This document shows, in pieces, positions 29,867 through 37,924 of a stretch of 64,000 nucleotides of DNA (its first letter is position 1; every line of letters starts with the position of its first letter). Location: the NCBI GenBank assembly GCA_963840535.1, contig CAWIZJ010000029.1, forward strand, positions 1 to 64,000. The letters run 5' to 3'. Source of the DNA: VAZQ01 sp963840535. Its GTDB lineage: Bacteria; Pseudomonadota; Alphaproteobacteria; Rhizobiales; Xanthobacteraceae. The translations under genes were made by a program, and so were the position numbers. The notes under the pieces are model-generated. The model worked only from the letters and a program-made list of their open reading frames with translations. It had not been told where the DNA came from and did not search any database.

Positions 29867-31709
29867 GCGATGCCTCCGCCCCGCCCGCGGCGCAGGCCAG
29901 GATCTTCTCCTCGGTCGCCTGTTCCCGCGCGAACTCGCCGACCAAGCGGCCTTCGCGCATGACCAGGGTGCGGTCGCACATGCCGAGGATTTCCGTCAGC
30001 TCCGAGGAGATCAACAAAATTCCCATGCCGTGCGCTGCGAGATCCGCGATCTTGGCGTAGATCTCCTTCTTCGCCCCGATGTCAACTCCACGTGTCGGCT
30101 CGTCGAGCAGGAGGATGCGCGCGTGTGTGAGGAGCCATTTGGCGAGCACCACCTTCTGCTGGTTGCCACCGCTCAGCTTGCGCGCCAACTGCTCGATATC
30201 AGCAGGGCGCACGTCGAGCTCGCGCACCTTCGCCTGCACAAGTGCGCTCTGCCGGCGGCGATCGAGCATTCCCCACCGGCTGATGGCGGGGAAGCTCGCA
30301 AGGCTCACGTTGTCGCGGATCGACAGCCCCAGAACCAGGCCGTCGCCGATCCGGTCCTCGGTAAGCATGGCGATCCCGGCACGCAATGCATCTCGCGGCG
30401 AGCGCGGGCGCAACGCGCGGCCCATCACGCGGATCTCGCCCATCCGAGGCCGGTCGGCACCGTAGACGCAGCGCGCGACCTCGGTGCGGCCGCTGCCCAC
30501 CAGGCCGTACAACCCCACGATCTCGCCTTCGGCCACAGAGAACGAGACATCCTTGAAGGAGCCGGCACGGCCGAGACCATGCAGCGACAGCAGCTCGCAA
30601 CCGAATTTCGGGGCCCGGCGGGGAAAGATGTCCTGCAGCGGGCGGCCGACCATGAGGCGGATCAGCTCGTCGCGCTGGGTGCGGCGCGGATCCACGGTGC
30701 CGACGAGCGCCCCGTCCTTGAGCACCGTGACCCGGTCGGCTATCGCGTACAGTTCGTCGAGGCGATGCGAGATATAGAAGATCAGCACGTTTTCCTCGCG
30801 CAGGCGGCGAATGAGCGCGAAGAGTTTCGTCAGGTCTTCCTGCGCGAGAACGGCCGAGGGCTCGTCCATGATCAGGATCCTCGGCTTCACCGCCACGGCT
30901 TTGGCAATCTCCACGATCTGGCGCTGGGCCGCGCTGAGGCGCGCGACGCGCCGCCGCACGTCGATACCCTGGAAGCCGATGCGTTCCAGAATTTGCCGTA
31001 CGCGGTCGTGAGCGGCTGCCCAGTCTATCCACCAGCCGAAGCGGTCTGTCGGCATGGCGCCGAGTAGGACGTTTTCCGTGATGCTGAGGTTGGGTACCAG
31101 GTTGGCGTGCTGGGCCACCATGCGGATGCCGAGCTGCTGGCCGCGCAGAGGGCTTGCGATCGCCTGCGGCTCGCCGCCGAGGCGGATTTCACCCGCGTCG
31201 CACTGCACTGCGCCGGTCAGGATGCGCGAGAGCGTGCTCTTGCCCGCGCCGTTTTCGCCGACGATGGCGTGCACTTCGCCGCTCTCGGCGGTGAAGTCGA
31301 CCGAGCGCAGCGCTTGCGTGCCGCCGAAGCGCTTGCTGATGCCCGTCATGTGTAGAAACGGGGTCACGCCGGGAATACCGAAGCGGCCTGTCGGCATGGC
31401 GCCGAGTAGGACGTTTTCCGTGATGCTGAGGTTGGGTACTAGGTTGGCGTGCTGGGGCACCATGCGGATGCCGAGTTGCTGGCCGCACAGAGGGCTTGCG
31501 ATCGCCTGCGGCTCGCCGCCGAGGCGGATTTCACCCGCGTCGCACTGCACTGCGCCGGTCAGGATGCGCGAGAGCGTGCTCTTGCCCGCGCCGTTTTCGC
31601 CGACGATGGCGTGCACTTCGCCGCTCTCGGCGGTGAAGTCGACCGAGCGCAGCGCTTGCGTGCCACCGAAGCGCTTGCTGATGCCCGTCATGTGTAGAAA
31701 CGGGGTCAC
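29856..31709 (-). CDS. Ribose-type ABC transporter ATPase (RbsA-like) with duplicated N-terminal segment
   Basis: A 617-residue double ATPase where relatives have about 500. Residues 1-114 and 115-228 are near-identical repeats, each with GISKRFGGTQALRSVDFTAE and Walker A VGENGAGKST; the rest of nucleotide domain 1 follows only the second copy (LSAAQRQIVEIAKAVAVKPR, IMDEPSAVLAQED). Domain 2 has the degenerate Walker A LYGLVGSGRTEV, signature LSGGNQQKV and LLLDEPTRGVD. The duplication is in frame (342 bp). Each copy begins with a GTG, so translation may start at 31,709 or at 31,367, the latter giving a normal-size protein. GAGGGGG precedes the first GTG. Confidence 0.85.
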   Translation of the reverse strand: MTPFLHMTGISKRFGGTQALRSVDFTAESGEVHAIVGENGAGKSTLSRILTGAVQCDAGEIRLGGEPQAIASPLCGQQLGIRMVPQHANLVPNLSITENVLLGAMPTGRFGIPGVTPFLHMTGISKRFGGTQALRSVDFTAESGEVHAIVGENGAGKSTLSRILTGAVQCDAGEIRLGGEPQAIASPLRGQQLGIRMVAQHANLVPNLSITENVLLGAMPTDRFGWWIDWAAAHDRVRQILERIGFQGIDVRRRVARLSAAQRQIVEIAKAVAVKPRILIMDEPSAVLAQEDLTKLFALIRRLREENVLIFYISHRLDELYAIADRVTVLKDGALVGTVDPRRTQRDELIRLMVGRPLQDIFPRRAPKFGCELLSLHGLGRAGSFKDVSFSVAEGEIVGLYGLVGSGRTEVARCVYGADRPRMGEIRVMGRALRPRSPRDALRAGIAMLTEDRIGDGLVLGLSIRDNVSLASFPAISRWGMLDRRRQSALVQAKVRELDVRPADIEQLARKLSGGNQQKVVLAKWLLTHARILLLDEPTRGVDIGAKKEIYAKIADLAAHGMGILLISSELTEILGMCDRTLVMREGRLVGEFAREQATEEKILACAAGGAEASHAG

Positions 31710-31719
31710 GCCGGGAATA
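31036..31719. repeat. 342-bp tandem direct repeat inside the RbsA-like gene
   Basis: Two head-to-tail units, 31,036-31,377 and 31,378-31,719, differ at about six positions (for example GGTCTG/GGCCTG, GGTACC/GGTACT, GGGCCACC/GGGGCACC). The period of 342 is a multiple of three, so the frame stays open. The few differences argue for a real duplication of some age over an assembly artefact. Confidence 0.9.
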
Positions 31720-31795
31720 CCCCCTCATAAGCAGCGCGCGGCCAAGCGAATGCAGCGCCGCCAAGCAGCGTGATGAATTCGCGTCGGCGGATCAC
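31706..31795 (-). pseudogene. N-terminal stub of an ABC_sub_bind protein, overlapping the RbsA-like start
   Basis: A 29-codon frame: (V)IRRREFITLLGGAAFAWPRA, AYEGVFPA, stop. The first 22 codons are the Tat-like signal of the ABC_sub_bind family. It starts with a GTG overlapping the stop of the upstream intact copy (GTGA) and ends in a TGA overlapping the GTG of the RbsA-like gene. It may now act as a coupled leader peptide for the transporter operon. Confidence 0.65.
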
Positions 31796-32763
31796 TCGAT
31801 CACCTCGTCAGCGCGGGCGAGTAGCAGCGGCGGCACTTCGAGGCCGAGTGCCTTGGCGGTACTTAGGTTGAAGACGAGTTCGAACTTGGTCGGCTGTTCG
31901 ACCGGCAGATCGGCTGGCTTCGCCCCGCGCAGAATTCTATCGGCATAGTCACCGGCGCGGCGGAACAGGTCGGCGGCGTTCGCTCCGTAGGACATGAACC
32001 CGCCAGCTCGGAGAAATATGCGATCCGGGTAGACGGTGGGCAGTCGCGCACCCAGCGCAAGCGTGTTGATGCGGGCGTGGTGCGCGTTTATCAGCGCGTC
32101 GCCACACACGTAGAGTGCCTGTGTATCGTCCTTGATCGTGGCGATGGCGGGCGCGATATCCTCGGCACGCCGGATTTCGAGCCGGTCGAGGTCGAGGCCA
32201 AGCATGCGGGCGGCGGACAAAATTTCGCCCATCTCCACCACCGAGGCGGGGTAGTCGACATTGCCGAGGATCGCCAACCGGCGAAGACCGGGCAGCACCT
32301 CGCGCAAGAGTTCTAGCCGCTTGGCGGCTAGTTCGGTCGCCTGCATCGACAGGCCGGTAACGTTGCCGCCGGGCCGCGCCAGTGACGCGACCAGCCCGGT
32401 CCCAAGCGGGTCGATGGCAATCGCAAAAACGATGGGAATGACCGATGTGGCCTGCCTTGCGGCCGGGACTGCGCCTCCCACCGTGACGATAACATCGACC
32501 TCAAGCCGGACGAACTCGGCTGCGATTTCGCGATAGCGCTCGCTGCGCCCTTCCGCCCAGCGATACTCGATGGCAACCGTGCGCCCATCGCTCCAGCCGA
32601 GTTCGCCAAGTCGCCGCACCAAAGCGGCGATCCAATCGGTCCAAGCTGAAGGCGTGCCCGCCCCCAAGATCCCGATGGTCGGCAGCTTCGCCTGTTGCGC
32701 ACGCGCCGCTAGCGGCCATGCCGCCGCGCCGGCGAGGAGTGTGATGAACGAGCGCCGGTGCAC
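31792..32763 (-). CDS. ABC_sub_bind family solute-binding protein
   Basis: Intact, 323 residues. Tat-like signal (V)HRRSFITLLAGAAAWPLAA, mature LPTIGILGAGTPSAWTDWIA, TVAIEYRWAEGRSERYREIA, VDVIVTVGG, DPLGTGLVASLARPGGNVTG and the tail KFELVFNLSTAKALGLEVPP, LLLARADEVIE. The GTG at 32,763 has a GGGAGGG site and puts the signal peptide at the N-terminus; the longer open frame to 32,925 lacks sense. It is followed directly by a truncated copy and then the ribose-type operon, so read-through into that operon is possible. Confidence 0.85.
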   Translation of the reverse strand: MHRRSFITLLAGAAAWPLAARAQQAKLPTIGILGAGTPSAWTDWIAALVRRLGELGWSDGRTVAIEYRWAEGRSERYREIAAEFVRLEVDVIVTVGGAVPAARQATSVIPIVFAIAIDPLGTGLVASLARPGGNVTGLSMQATELAAKRLELLREVLPGLRRLAILGNVDYPASVVEMGEILSAARMLGLDLDRLEIRRAEDIAPAIATIKDDTQALYVCGDALINAHHARINTLALGARLPTVYPDRIFLRAGGFMSYGANAADLFRRAGDYADRILRGAKPADLPVEQPTKFELVFNLSTAKALGLEVPPLLLARADEVIE

Positions 32764-33113
32764 TGCCCGGTCCCTCCCGTGCGTCCGACCGAAAGGATAG
32801 CATACCTCGGCACGGCAGGAGACTGCTGCGCTGCGGGATTTCAATCCAGCCGATGACAGCCTGGGGTCGATACTGTTGAAAAAGTCACCGCGGAAAATAA
32901 AACCGGTAAGGCTCAGCCCGAGCATAAGATTTCCGCTTTACCCCCAATCGCGATCGTTTGCGGATATGGCAAACGCTTCTCATGAGTTCCGGTAGATCGT
33001 TCAAACTGTCGCTGTGATCAGGAAACTGTCGCGCGATGGCAAGATAACTTCCGTCGGACAGCCCGCGTGCCAGCGTCGCGAGCTACAACGGCTTACCGCG
33101 AATAGGGCCAGAT
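32764..33113. other. Intergenic, gene-free
   Basis: Upstream of the ABC_sub_bind gene and less GC-rich than neighbours (for example TCCGCTTTACCCCCAATCGC). It should contain that gene's minus-strand promoter. No coding frame is supported. Confidence 0.35.
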
Positions 33114-33146
33114 GCAATATGCATTTTATTATTGACTACATATTGC
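33114..33146. promoter_or_regulatory. Operator-like inverted repeat with promoter-like hexamer
   Basis: GCAATATG, 17-base AT-rich spacer, CATATTGC: a perfect 8-bp inverted repeat. Within the spacer is ATTGACTA, which holds a TTGACT-like -35. It lies about 85 bases upstream of the hairpin array, in the most AT-rich part of the gap. A dyad of this size suits a dimeric repressor. No clear -10 was found. Confidence 0.35.
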
Positions 33147-33232
33147 GATGGTGGTAGGAAGTGCTCACCTTGCTCACGAGGGCCGTTTTCTAGAGGCGAT
33201 CCCGAAGGCGGAGCGAGATTGGCGTCCCGCGG

Positions 33233-33502
33233 CTGCGGCTCGCAACCGCAGGCTCGGGAGGTGCGGAAGCCGACCGCCGGGCACTACGACCCGGCCGCGA
33301 GGAGCTCGCTGTACGTCACCGGAGGAAATGCCGAGTGACGGAAGCGCGGATCCGCATCGCAAGAGTGCCAAGGTGGAGCGCCGCAAGGCGCGGCGTCCCG
33401 CGCACGGGACGCAAAGGGCGCTTCGCAAGCGCCCGGCGTGCCGCGTCATGGCACGCCCGCCGGATGCCGCTGCATCCGGGCGCCTGGCGGCGCTCCGCCG
33501 CC
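33233..33502. repeat. Array of back-to-back perfect hairpins
   Basis: At least eight stem-loops, each with a different sequence: CTGCGG/CCGCAG (33,233), GCCGGG/CCCGGC (33,276), GCGCC-GCAA-GGCGC (33,378), GCGTCCC/GGGACGC (33,393), GGGCGCTT/AAGCGCCC (33,416), GGCGTGCC/GGCACGCC (33,435), CCGGATGC/GCATCCGG (33,460) and GGCGGCG/CGCCGCC (33,486). The last six cover 33,378-33,502 nearly without gaps. Pairing is conserved while sequence is not, which points to a structured RNA or a DNA-structure element. Confidence 0.7.
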
Positions 33503-33906
33503 CCTCCTGATCGGGGCGGATGAAGAACACGATCAACACCCGGGCGCGCCGCGCCGCGGGAACGGGAAAGGCTGTCCGCAGGGACGGCGGGCTGTTTCAA
33601 ATGGTGAAAGTACGCGATAGCCATCCTCCGAGTTGCGTTGGCCAAACGAAGCCAAGTGACGAGAACGGCACACCGGCACCTGTCGGCACCAGCCGCGCGC
33701 AACGGTTGCGATCGACGAATGCCGCCCGACGAAGCGGCTGCTCGATATCGCCAATTGCGATGCACGGCCGACGCGGGCGCCCCGCTGAAAATACAGCGAG
33801 AATACAGCGGGGGGCCCATTTGCGCGGCCGGCATGACGCGCCACGGTTCTGCTGGCTGCGGACATGGTCCGCGAGAGCATCCGTTGGTCGAGCCGTCCCA
33901 TTCTGC
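33503..33906. other. Gene-free stretch 3' of the hairpin array
   Basis: Open frames exist on both strands, but none has a family match or good start. It is also downstream of the minus-strand transporter cluster, so it holds that cluster's 3' end. Confidence 0.35.
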
Positions 33907-34884
33907 CTATGCCTTGGCCTTGGCCCACAGGTCCGGGCGCAGCGCCTTCTTCCAGTCCGGAATGGCGGAGATCTTCTTCTCGCGCAGCAGCAGCTCGGCA
34001 TCCCGTTGCAGGCCGGGCACCAGGTCGGCTGGGAAGCCCGGATCGACCTCGACCTTCGCCAGCGCCTTGGAGAAGGTTTCGCGCGACATGCTGTAGCCCT
34101 TCGAGGCGAAGAACGCGTGGATCACGTCGGCGACCTTGCCGGGATTGTCCTTGAAGTCGCGCGCCACCTCCTGCCAGGCCTGCAGATAGGCGACGACGGT
34201 GTCCGCGTGCTTGTCGACGAAATCGGGGGTCGCCGCCATGAACACCGGTATCCTGTCGTAGCCCGAGAAGTCCATCAGCGAGGTGCCGATGCCCTCGGCA
34301 ACCGCAATCTCGTTGTAGGGCTCGACATTGACCATGGCGTCCACCGTCTTGGCCGCCATCGCCGCGACCATGTCGTTGACGTTCATGCGGACCTCCTGGA
34401 AGTCACCCTTGCCGAGGCCGGCGTTGCGCGCGACCACGTCCATGAACAGGTTGCCGATGGAGGAGCCGGTCTGGTTGGCGACCTTGCGTCCGCGCAGGTC
34501 CTCGACCTTGGCGATGTTGAGGTCCTTGCGGGTCACGATCTGCGCGGTCTTGCCGACGTATTCGATCAGGGCGATGGCGACGAGGCCGCCCTTGTCGTGG
34601 CCGATGATGAACGAGGGTCCGGCATAGGTGCCCATGTCCACCTGCCGCGCCACCATCTGCTGCATGGTGAGATTGCCGGACGGCACCGCGAATTCCTGGA
34701 ACTTGATGCCGCGCTTCTCCAAGAGGCCGGACTTGAGCAGATAGTAGGTCGGCATCCCCCAGATATTGGTCTGATAGCCCTGGCGGATGGGTTCGAGCGC
34801 GAGTGCCGGACGGGCGGTTCCGAGGCCGGCGGCCAGCATGCCGGCGCTGGCAGCGAGGTATTGCCGTCGTGTCATGATGCTCAT
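33907..34884 (-). CDS. ABC transporter substrate-binding protein (NMT1/SsuA-like)
   Basis: A 325-residue periplasmic receptor with a Tat-like signal (MTRRQYLAASAGMLAAGLGT). Type II fold of the NMT1/THI5/SsuA group: IRQGYQTNIWGMPTYYLLKS, VPSGNLTMQQMVARQVDMGT, DLRGRKVANQTGSSIGNLFM, VNVEPYNEIAVAEG. ATG at 34,884 with an AGGAGG site. It is downstream of the ATPase and permeases on the same strand, so it is the probable receptor for that importer of sulfonate, nitrate or aromatic-type compounds. The exact ligand is not readable. Confidence 0.85.
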   Translation of the reverse strand: MSIMTRRQYLAASAGMLAAGLGTARPALALEPIRQGYQTNIWGMPTYYLLKSGLLEKRGIKFQEFAVPSGNLTMQQMVARQVDMGTYAGPSFIIGHDKGGLVAIALIEYVGKTAQIVTRKDLNIAKVEDLRGRKVANQTGSSIGNLFMDVVARNAGLGKGDFQEVRMNVNDMVAAMAAKTVDAMVNVEPYNEIAVAEGIGTSLMDFSGYDRIPVFMAATPDFVDKHADTVVAYLQAWQEVARDFKDNPGKVADVIHAFFASKGYSMSRETFSKALAKVEVDPGFPADLVPGLQRDAELLLREKKISAIPDWKKALRPDLWAKAKA

Positions 34885-34927
34885 GGACGTTCCTCCTTGG
34901 GGCTGGTCCGATCGGCGTTTCCGCCAT

Positions 34928-35897
34928 TCACTGGTCGAGCTGCATCCCGAACTCGCGGATACTGGCAGCGACGTCGTCGAGCGTCTGCGTGATGACTTGC
35001 CGCAGCTCTGCGGGCGTCGACGACAGCGCAATCGACCCGCCGTTCTCGATCAAGGCGCGGTATTCGGGCATGCCGACGATCGACGCGATATGGCGATGCA
35101 GCAGATCGATGATGGGCTGCGGGGTGCCGGCGCCGGCGCAGATGCCGAGCCAGCCGAAGCGCACGAAATTGATGCCGTGCTCGGACAGCGTCGGGATCTC
35201 CGGCAGGTGCTTCAATCGCTCCGGCGCAGAGACGGCAAGGATCTTGAGCTGCTTCGACTGGTACTGCGGGGCGATCGCCAATGTCGGCGACACGTAGAAG
35301 TGCACGCGCCCGGCGATCAGCTCCTGCACCACCTGCGGGCCGCCGCGGAACGGGATCCGGTTCATGGTGATGCCGGTCAGCTTCTCGAGCTGGCGCGCCA
35401 GGATCTCCTGTGCGGATCCGGCGCCGATGGTGGCGTAGCTCACCTCGCCGGGACGAGCCTTGGCGTATTGCACGAACGCTCGCGAGATCGTCGGCGGGGA
35501 TCGAGCTCGCCAGAGCGAGCCCGTAGTAGTACTTGGTGACGAGAGAGATCGGAGCGAGATCGCTCAGCTTGAACTGGGGATTCCTGTAGACGCCGACGTT
35601 GATCGGCTCGAAATGCGTGCACAGCAGCAGGTGGTAGCCGTCGCGCGCCTGGCCGAGCACGTCCCTGGTCGCCAGCATGCCGGCCGCCCCCGGCTTGTTC
35701 TCCACCACCACCCGCTGGCGCAGCGCCTCGCCGAGCTTGTCGGCGATGAAGCGCGCCGGAATGTCGGTCGGCCCGCCGGCACCGAAGCCGACGACCAGCC
35801 GGATCGGCCGCGTCGGATAGGCCTCCTGGGCCGGCGCGGCGGCGGCCAGCGTCAGCAGCGCCAGGGTGCAACACAGCTTCGTCGGCAGGTGAGGCAT
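34928..35897 (-). CDS. Bug/TctC-family solute-binding protein, one frameshift
   Basis: About 322 residues. Signal peptide KLCCTLALLTLAAAAPAQEA, then YPTRPIRLVVGFGAGGPTDI, VVVENKPGAAGMLATRDVLG, and after the break YAKARPGEVSYATIGAGSAQ, IPFRGGPQVVQELIAGRVHF and the C-terminal lobe. The frame shifts near 35,477 where an extra base splits DDLASFVQYAKARP; a +1 insertion. Otherwise full-length and convincing. Inserted between the receptor gene and the ATPase gene of an ABC importer, so it may supply the same or a related substrate. Confidence 0.8.
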
Positions 35898-35926
35898 GGG
35901 GATCCCCGGTGTTCTCCGATCCCTCG

Positions 35927-36706
35927 CTATCGGGCGCGGGCGGCCGTGTCCTGGCCGAGATGGCGCAGGAGCTCCTTCTGATAGTCGAGAAACTCGACGC
36001 TGAGCGGGTCACGCGGGCGCGCGAGCCGGATCGGCACCTGCGTCTTCACCATGCCGGGATGCGGCGTCATGACCACGACGCGGTCGGCAAGGTAGACCGC
36101 TTCCGCCACATTGTGCGTCACGTAGACCACGGTCTTGCGCGTCTCCCGCCACACATCCGCGAGCAGCCGCTGCATGTCGTCCCGGGTGAGCGCGTCGAGT
36201 GCGGCGAAGGGCTCGTCCATCAGCAGCACGGACGGATTGTATGCGAGTGCACGTGCAATGGCGACCCGCTGCTGCATGCCGCCGGACAAATGGTGCGGAT
36301 AGGACTGCACGAACTTCTCGAGCTTCACCAGTGCGAGCTGCTTGCGCGCGATCTCCTCGCGCTCGGCCTTCGCCATGCCCTTCATTTCGAGGCCGAACGT
36401 CACGTTTCCGAGTGCCGTGCGCCACGGGAACAGCTGGGCGAAATCCTGGAACACGATGCCGCGATCCATGCCGTAGCCCGTCACCGCGGTTCCTCCGATC
36501 CGGATCTCGCCGGCGCTGGGCCTGAGAAAGCCGGCGATGATGTTGAGCAGGGTCGTCTTGCCGCAACCGGACGGGCCCACCAGGCAGAGGAACTCGGAGG
36601 CGTCGATGTCGAAGCTTACGCCTTCCACTCCGGACACCGCGCCGGCGGGCGTATCGTAGACGAGCGAGACGTCACGGACCTCGATATGCGGCATCGATGG
36701 CGCCAC
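35927..36706 (-). CDS. ABC transporter ATPase (SsuB/TauB-like)
   Basis: A 259-residue ATPase. Walker A LVGPSGCGKTTLLN, Q-loop IVFQDFAQLFPW, signature HHLSGGMQQRVAIARAL, Walker B SVLLMDEPFAALDALT, and the switch His in VVYVTHNVAEAV. These match the nitrate/sulfonate/taurine ATPase group. Two starts are possible: GTG 36,706 and ATG 36,694 (MPHIEVRDVSLVYDTP). It energises the two permeases at 37,925-39,540 with the NMT1-like receptor. Confidence 0.88.
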   Translation of the reverse strand: MAPSMPHIEVRDVSLVYDTPAGAVSGVEGVSFDIDASEFLCLVGPSGCGKTTLLNIIAGFLRPSAGEIRIGGTAVTGYGMDRGIVFQDFAQLFPWRTALGNVTFGLEMKGMAKAEREEIARKQLALVKLEKFVQSYPHHLSGGMQQRVAIARALAYNPSVLLMDEPFAALDALTRDDMQRLLADVWRETRKTVVYVTHNVAEAVYLADRVVVMTPHPGMVKTQVPIRLARPRDPLSVEFLDYQKELLRHLGQDTAARAR

Positions 36707-36853
36707 CCTGAGGCATCTTCCCGAGCAGCGGGCATCGCTTCTCGAGAAGCAGCAGGCAACGACCCTCCATGAGTTCCTCTCCGTTACCGATCCGCTTCGG
36801 ATCGCTGTTCGGCTTGCAGCGACACCGTGCCTACACCGGAGCTCGGGGCTCGG

Positions 36854-37825
36854 CTATTGCGATTCCGCAAGGCCGGCGGCGCGAATGACCTTGCCCCAGC
36901 GGTCGATCTCCGAGCGCACGAAGCTCCTGAGCTCGTCGACCGGGGGACTGTCGATGCGGGCGAGGCCCATGCTCGTGAAACGCTGCTCGATGTCGGACGT
37001 CGCCGTGACTGCCTTCAATTCGGAATGCAACTTGCGAACAACCTCGGCCGGTGTTGCGGACGGCGCAACGAACATCAGCCAGCCCCCGGCGTCGTAGCCG
37101 GGCAAGCCCGCTTCCGCGAGCGGCGGGATCTCCGGCGCCGCCGCCGCCCGCACCGCCGAGGACAATCCGAGCGCCCGCATCTTTCCTTCCCGGATCAGGG
37201 GCAGCGCGGGCGGCAGGTCGACGAACATCGCCGGGACCTGTCCACCCAGAAAATCGGTGATCGCCGGCGCGCTGCCTTTGTAGGGAATATAGGTGATATT
37301 GATGCCGGTCAGGCTCCTGAGATATTCGGCGCACAGGTGCGCGGGAGAGCCGGTTCCGGCGGTGCCGAAGGCGAGGTGGCCGGGCCGGTCGTTGGCGAGC
37401 CTGATCAGATCCGCCATCGAGCGCACGGGCAGCGAGGGCTGCACCACCAGCACGAAGGGCACCACGGCCACGCGGGCGAGCGGCACGAAGTCCCTCGCCG
37501 GATCGTAGGGCAGCGCCTTGTGCAGCGTGGGGTTATAGGCGAGCGCCGAGCTGCCGCCCATCAACAACGTATATCCGTCCGCCGCCGCCCTCGCCGCCGC
37601 CGAGGCGCCGACCACCGTTCCGGCGCCGGCGCGGTTCTCGACCACGACCGGCTTGCCCCATCGCTCCGACAGCTTTTGTGCGTAGACGCGGGCGACGATG
37701 TCGGCGGAGCCGCCGGGCGCGAACGGCACGATGATGGTCACCTGGCGGGTCGGATAGTCCTGCGCAGCGGCCGACGCCGGGCCAGCGAGCAGTGCGGCGA
37801 GGATCAGCGGGAACGTGCGCCTCAT
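36854..37825 (-). CDS. Bug/TctC-family solute-binding protein
   Basis: A complete 323-residue periplasmic receptor. Signal peptide PLILAALLAGPASAAAQ, then YPTRQVTIIVPFAPGGSADI, VVVENRAGAGTVVGASAAAR, VPLARVAVVPFVLVVQPSLP, ITYIPYKGSAPAITDFLGGQ, with a C-terminal lobe of normal length. It lies within the ABC importer cluster between the ATPase and permease genes, an unusual mix of two transporter types. Confidence 0.88.
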   Translation of the reverse strand: MRRTFPLILAALLAGPASAAAQDYPTRQVTIIVPFAPGGSADIVARVYAQKLSERWGKPVVVENRAGAGTVVGASAAARAAADGYTLLMGGSSALAYNPTLHKALPYDPARDFVPLARVAVVPFVLVVQPSLPVRSMADLIRLANDRPGHLAFGTAGTGSPAHLCAEYLRSLTGINITYIPYKGSAPAITDFLGGQVPAMFVDLPPALPLIREGKMRALGLSSAVRAAAAPEIPPLAEAGLPGYDAGGWLMFVAPSATPAEVVRKLHSELKAVTATSDIEQRFTSMGLARIDSPPVDELRSFVRSEIDRWGKVIRAAGLAESQ

Positions 37826-37924
37826 GGCTTCCTCCTTGTCGCAGTCAACGCTTCATCGCGCGATCGAATCGCCATCCCGCCTCATCCGGACACGCGCCTT
37901 CAACGCGCCTGCTCGCCCGGTGAC

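Noticed and set aside
33233..33502. CRISPR array
   Set aside because: The units are palindromes of different sequence with no constant repeat or spacer length, and there are no cas genes.
33148..33510. 120-codon plus-strand frame over the hairpin array
   Set aside because: The translation is Arg/Ala-rich, has no family signs, and its sequence is explained by the palindromes.
33520..34992. 490-codon plus-strand frame
   Set aside because: Mostly antisense to the NMT1-like receptor gene.
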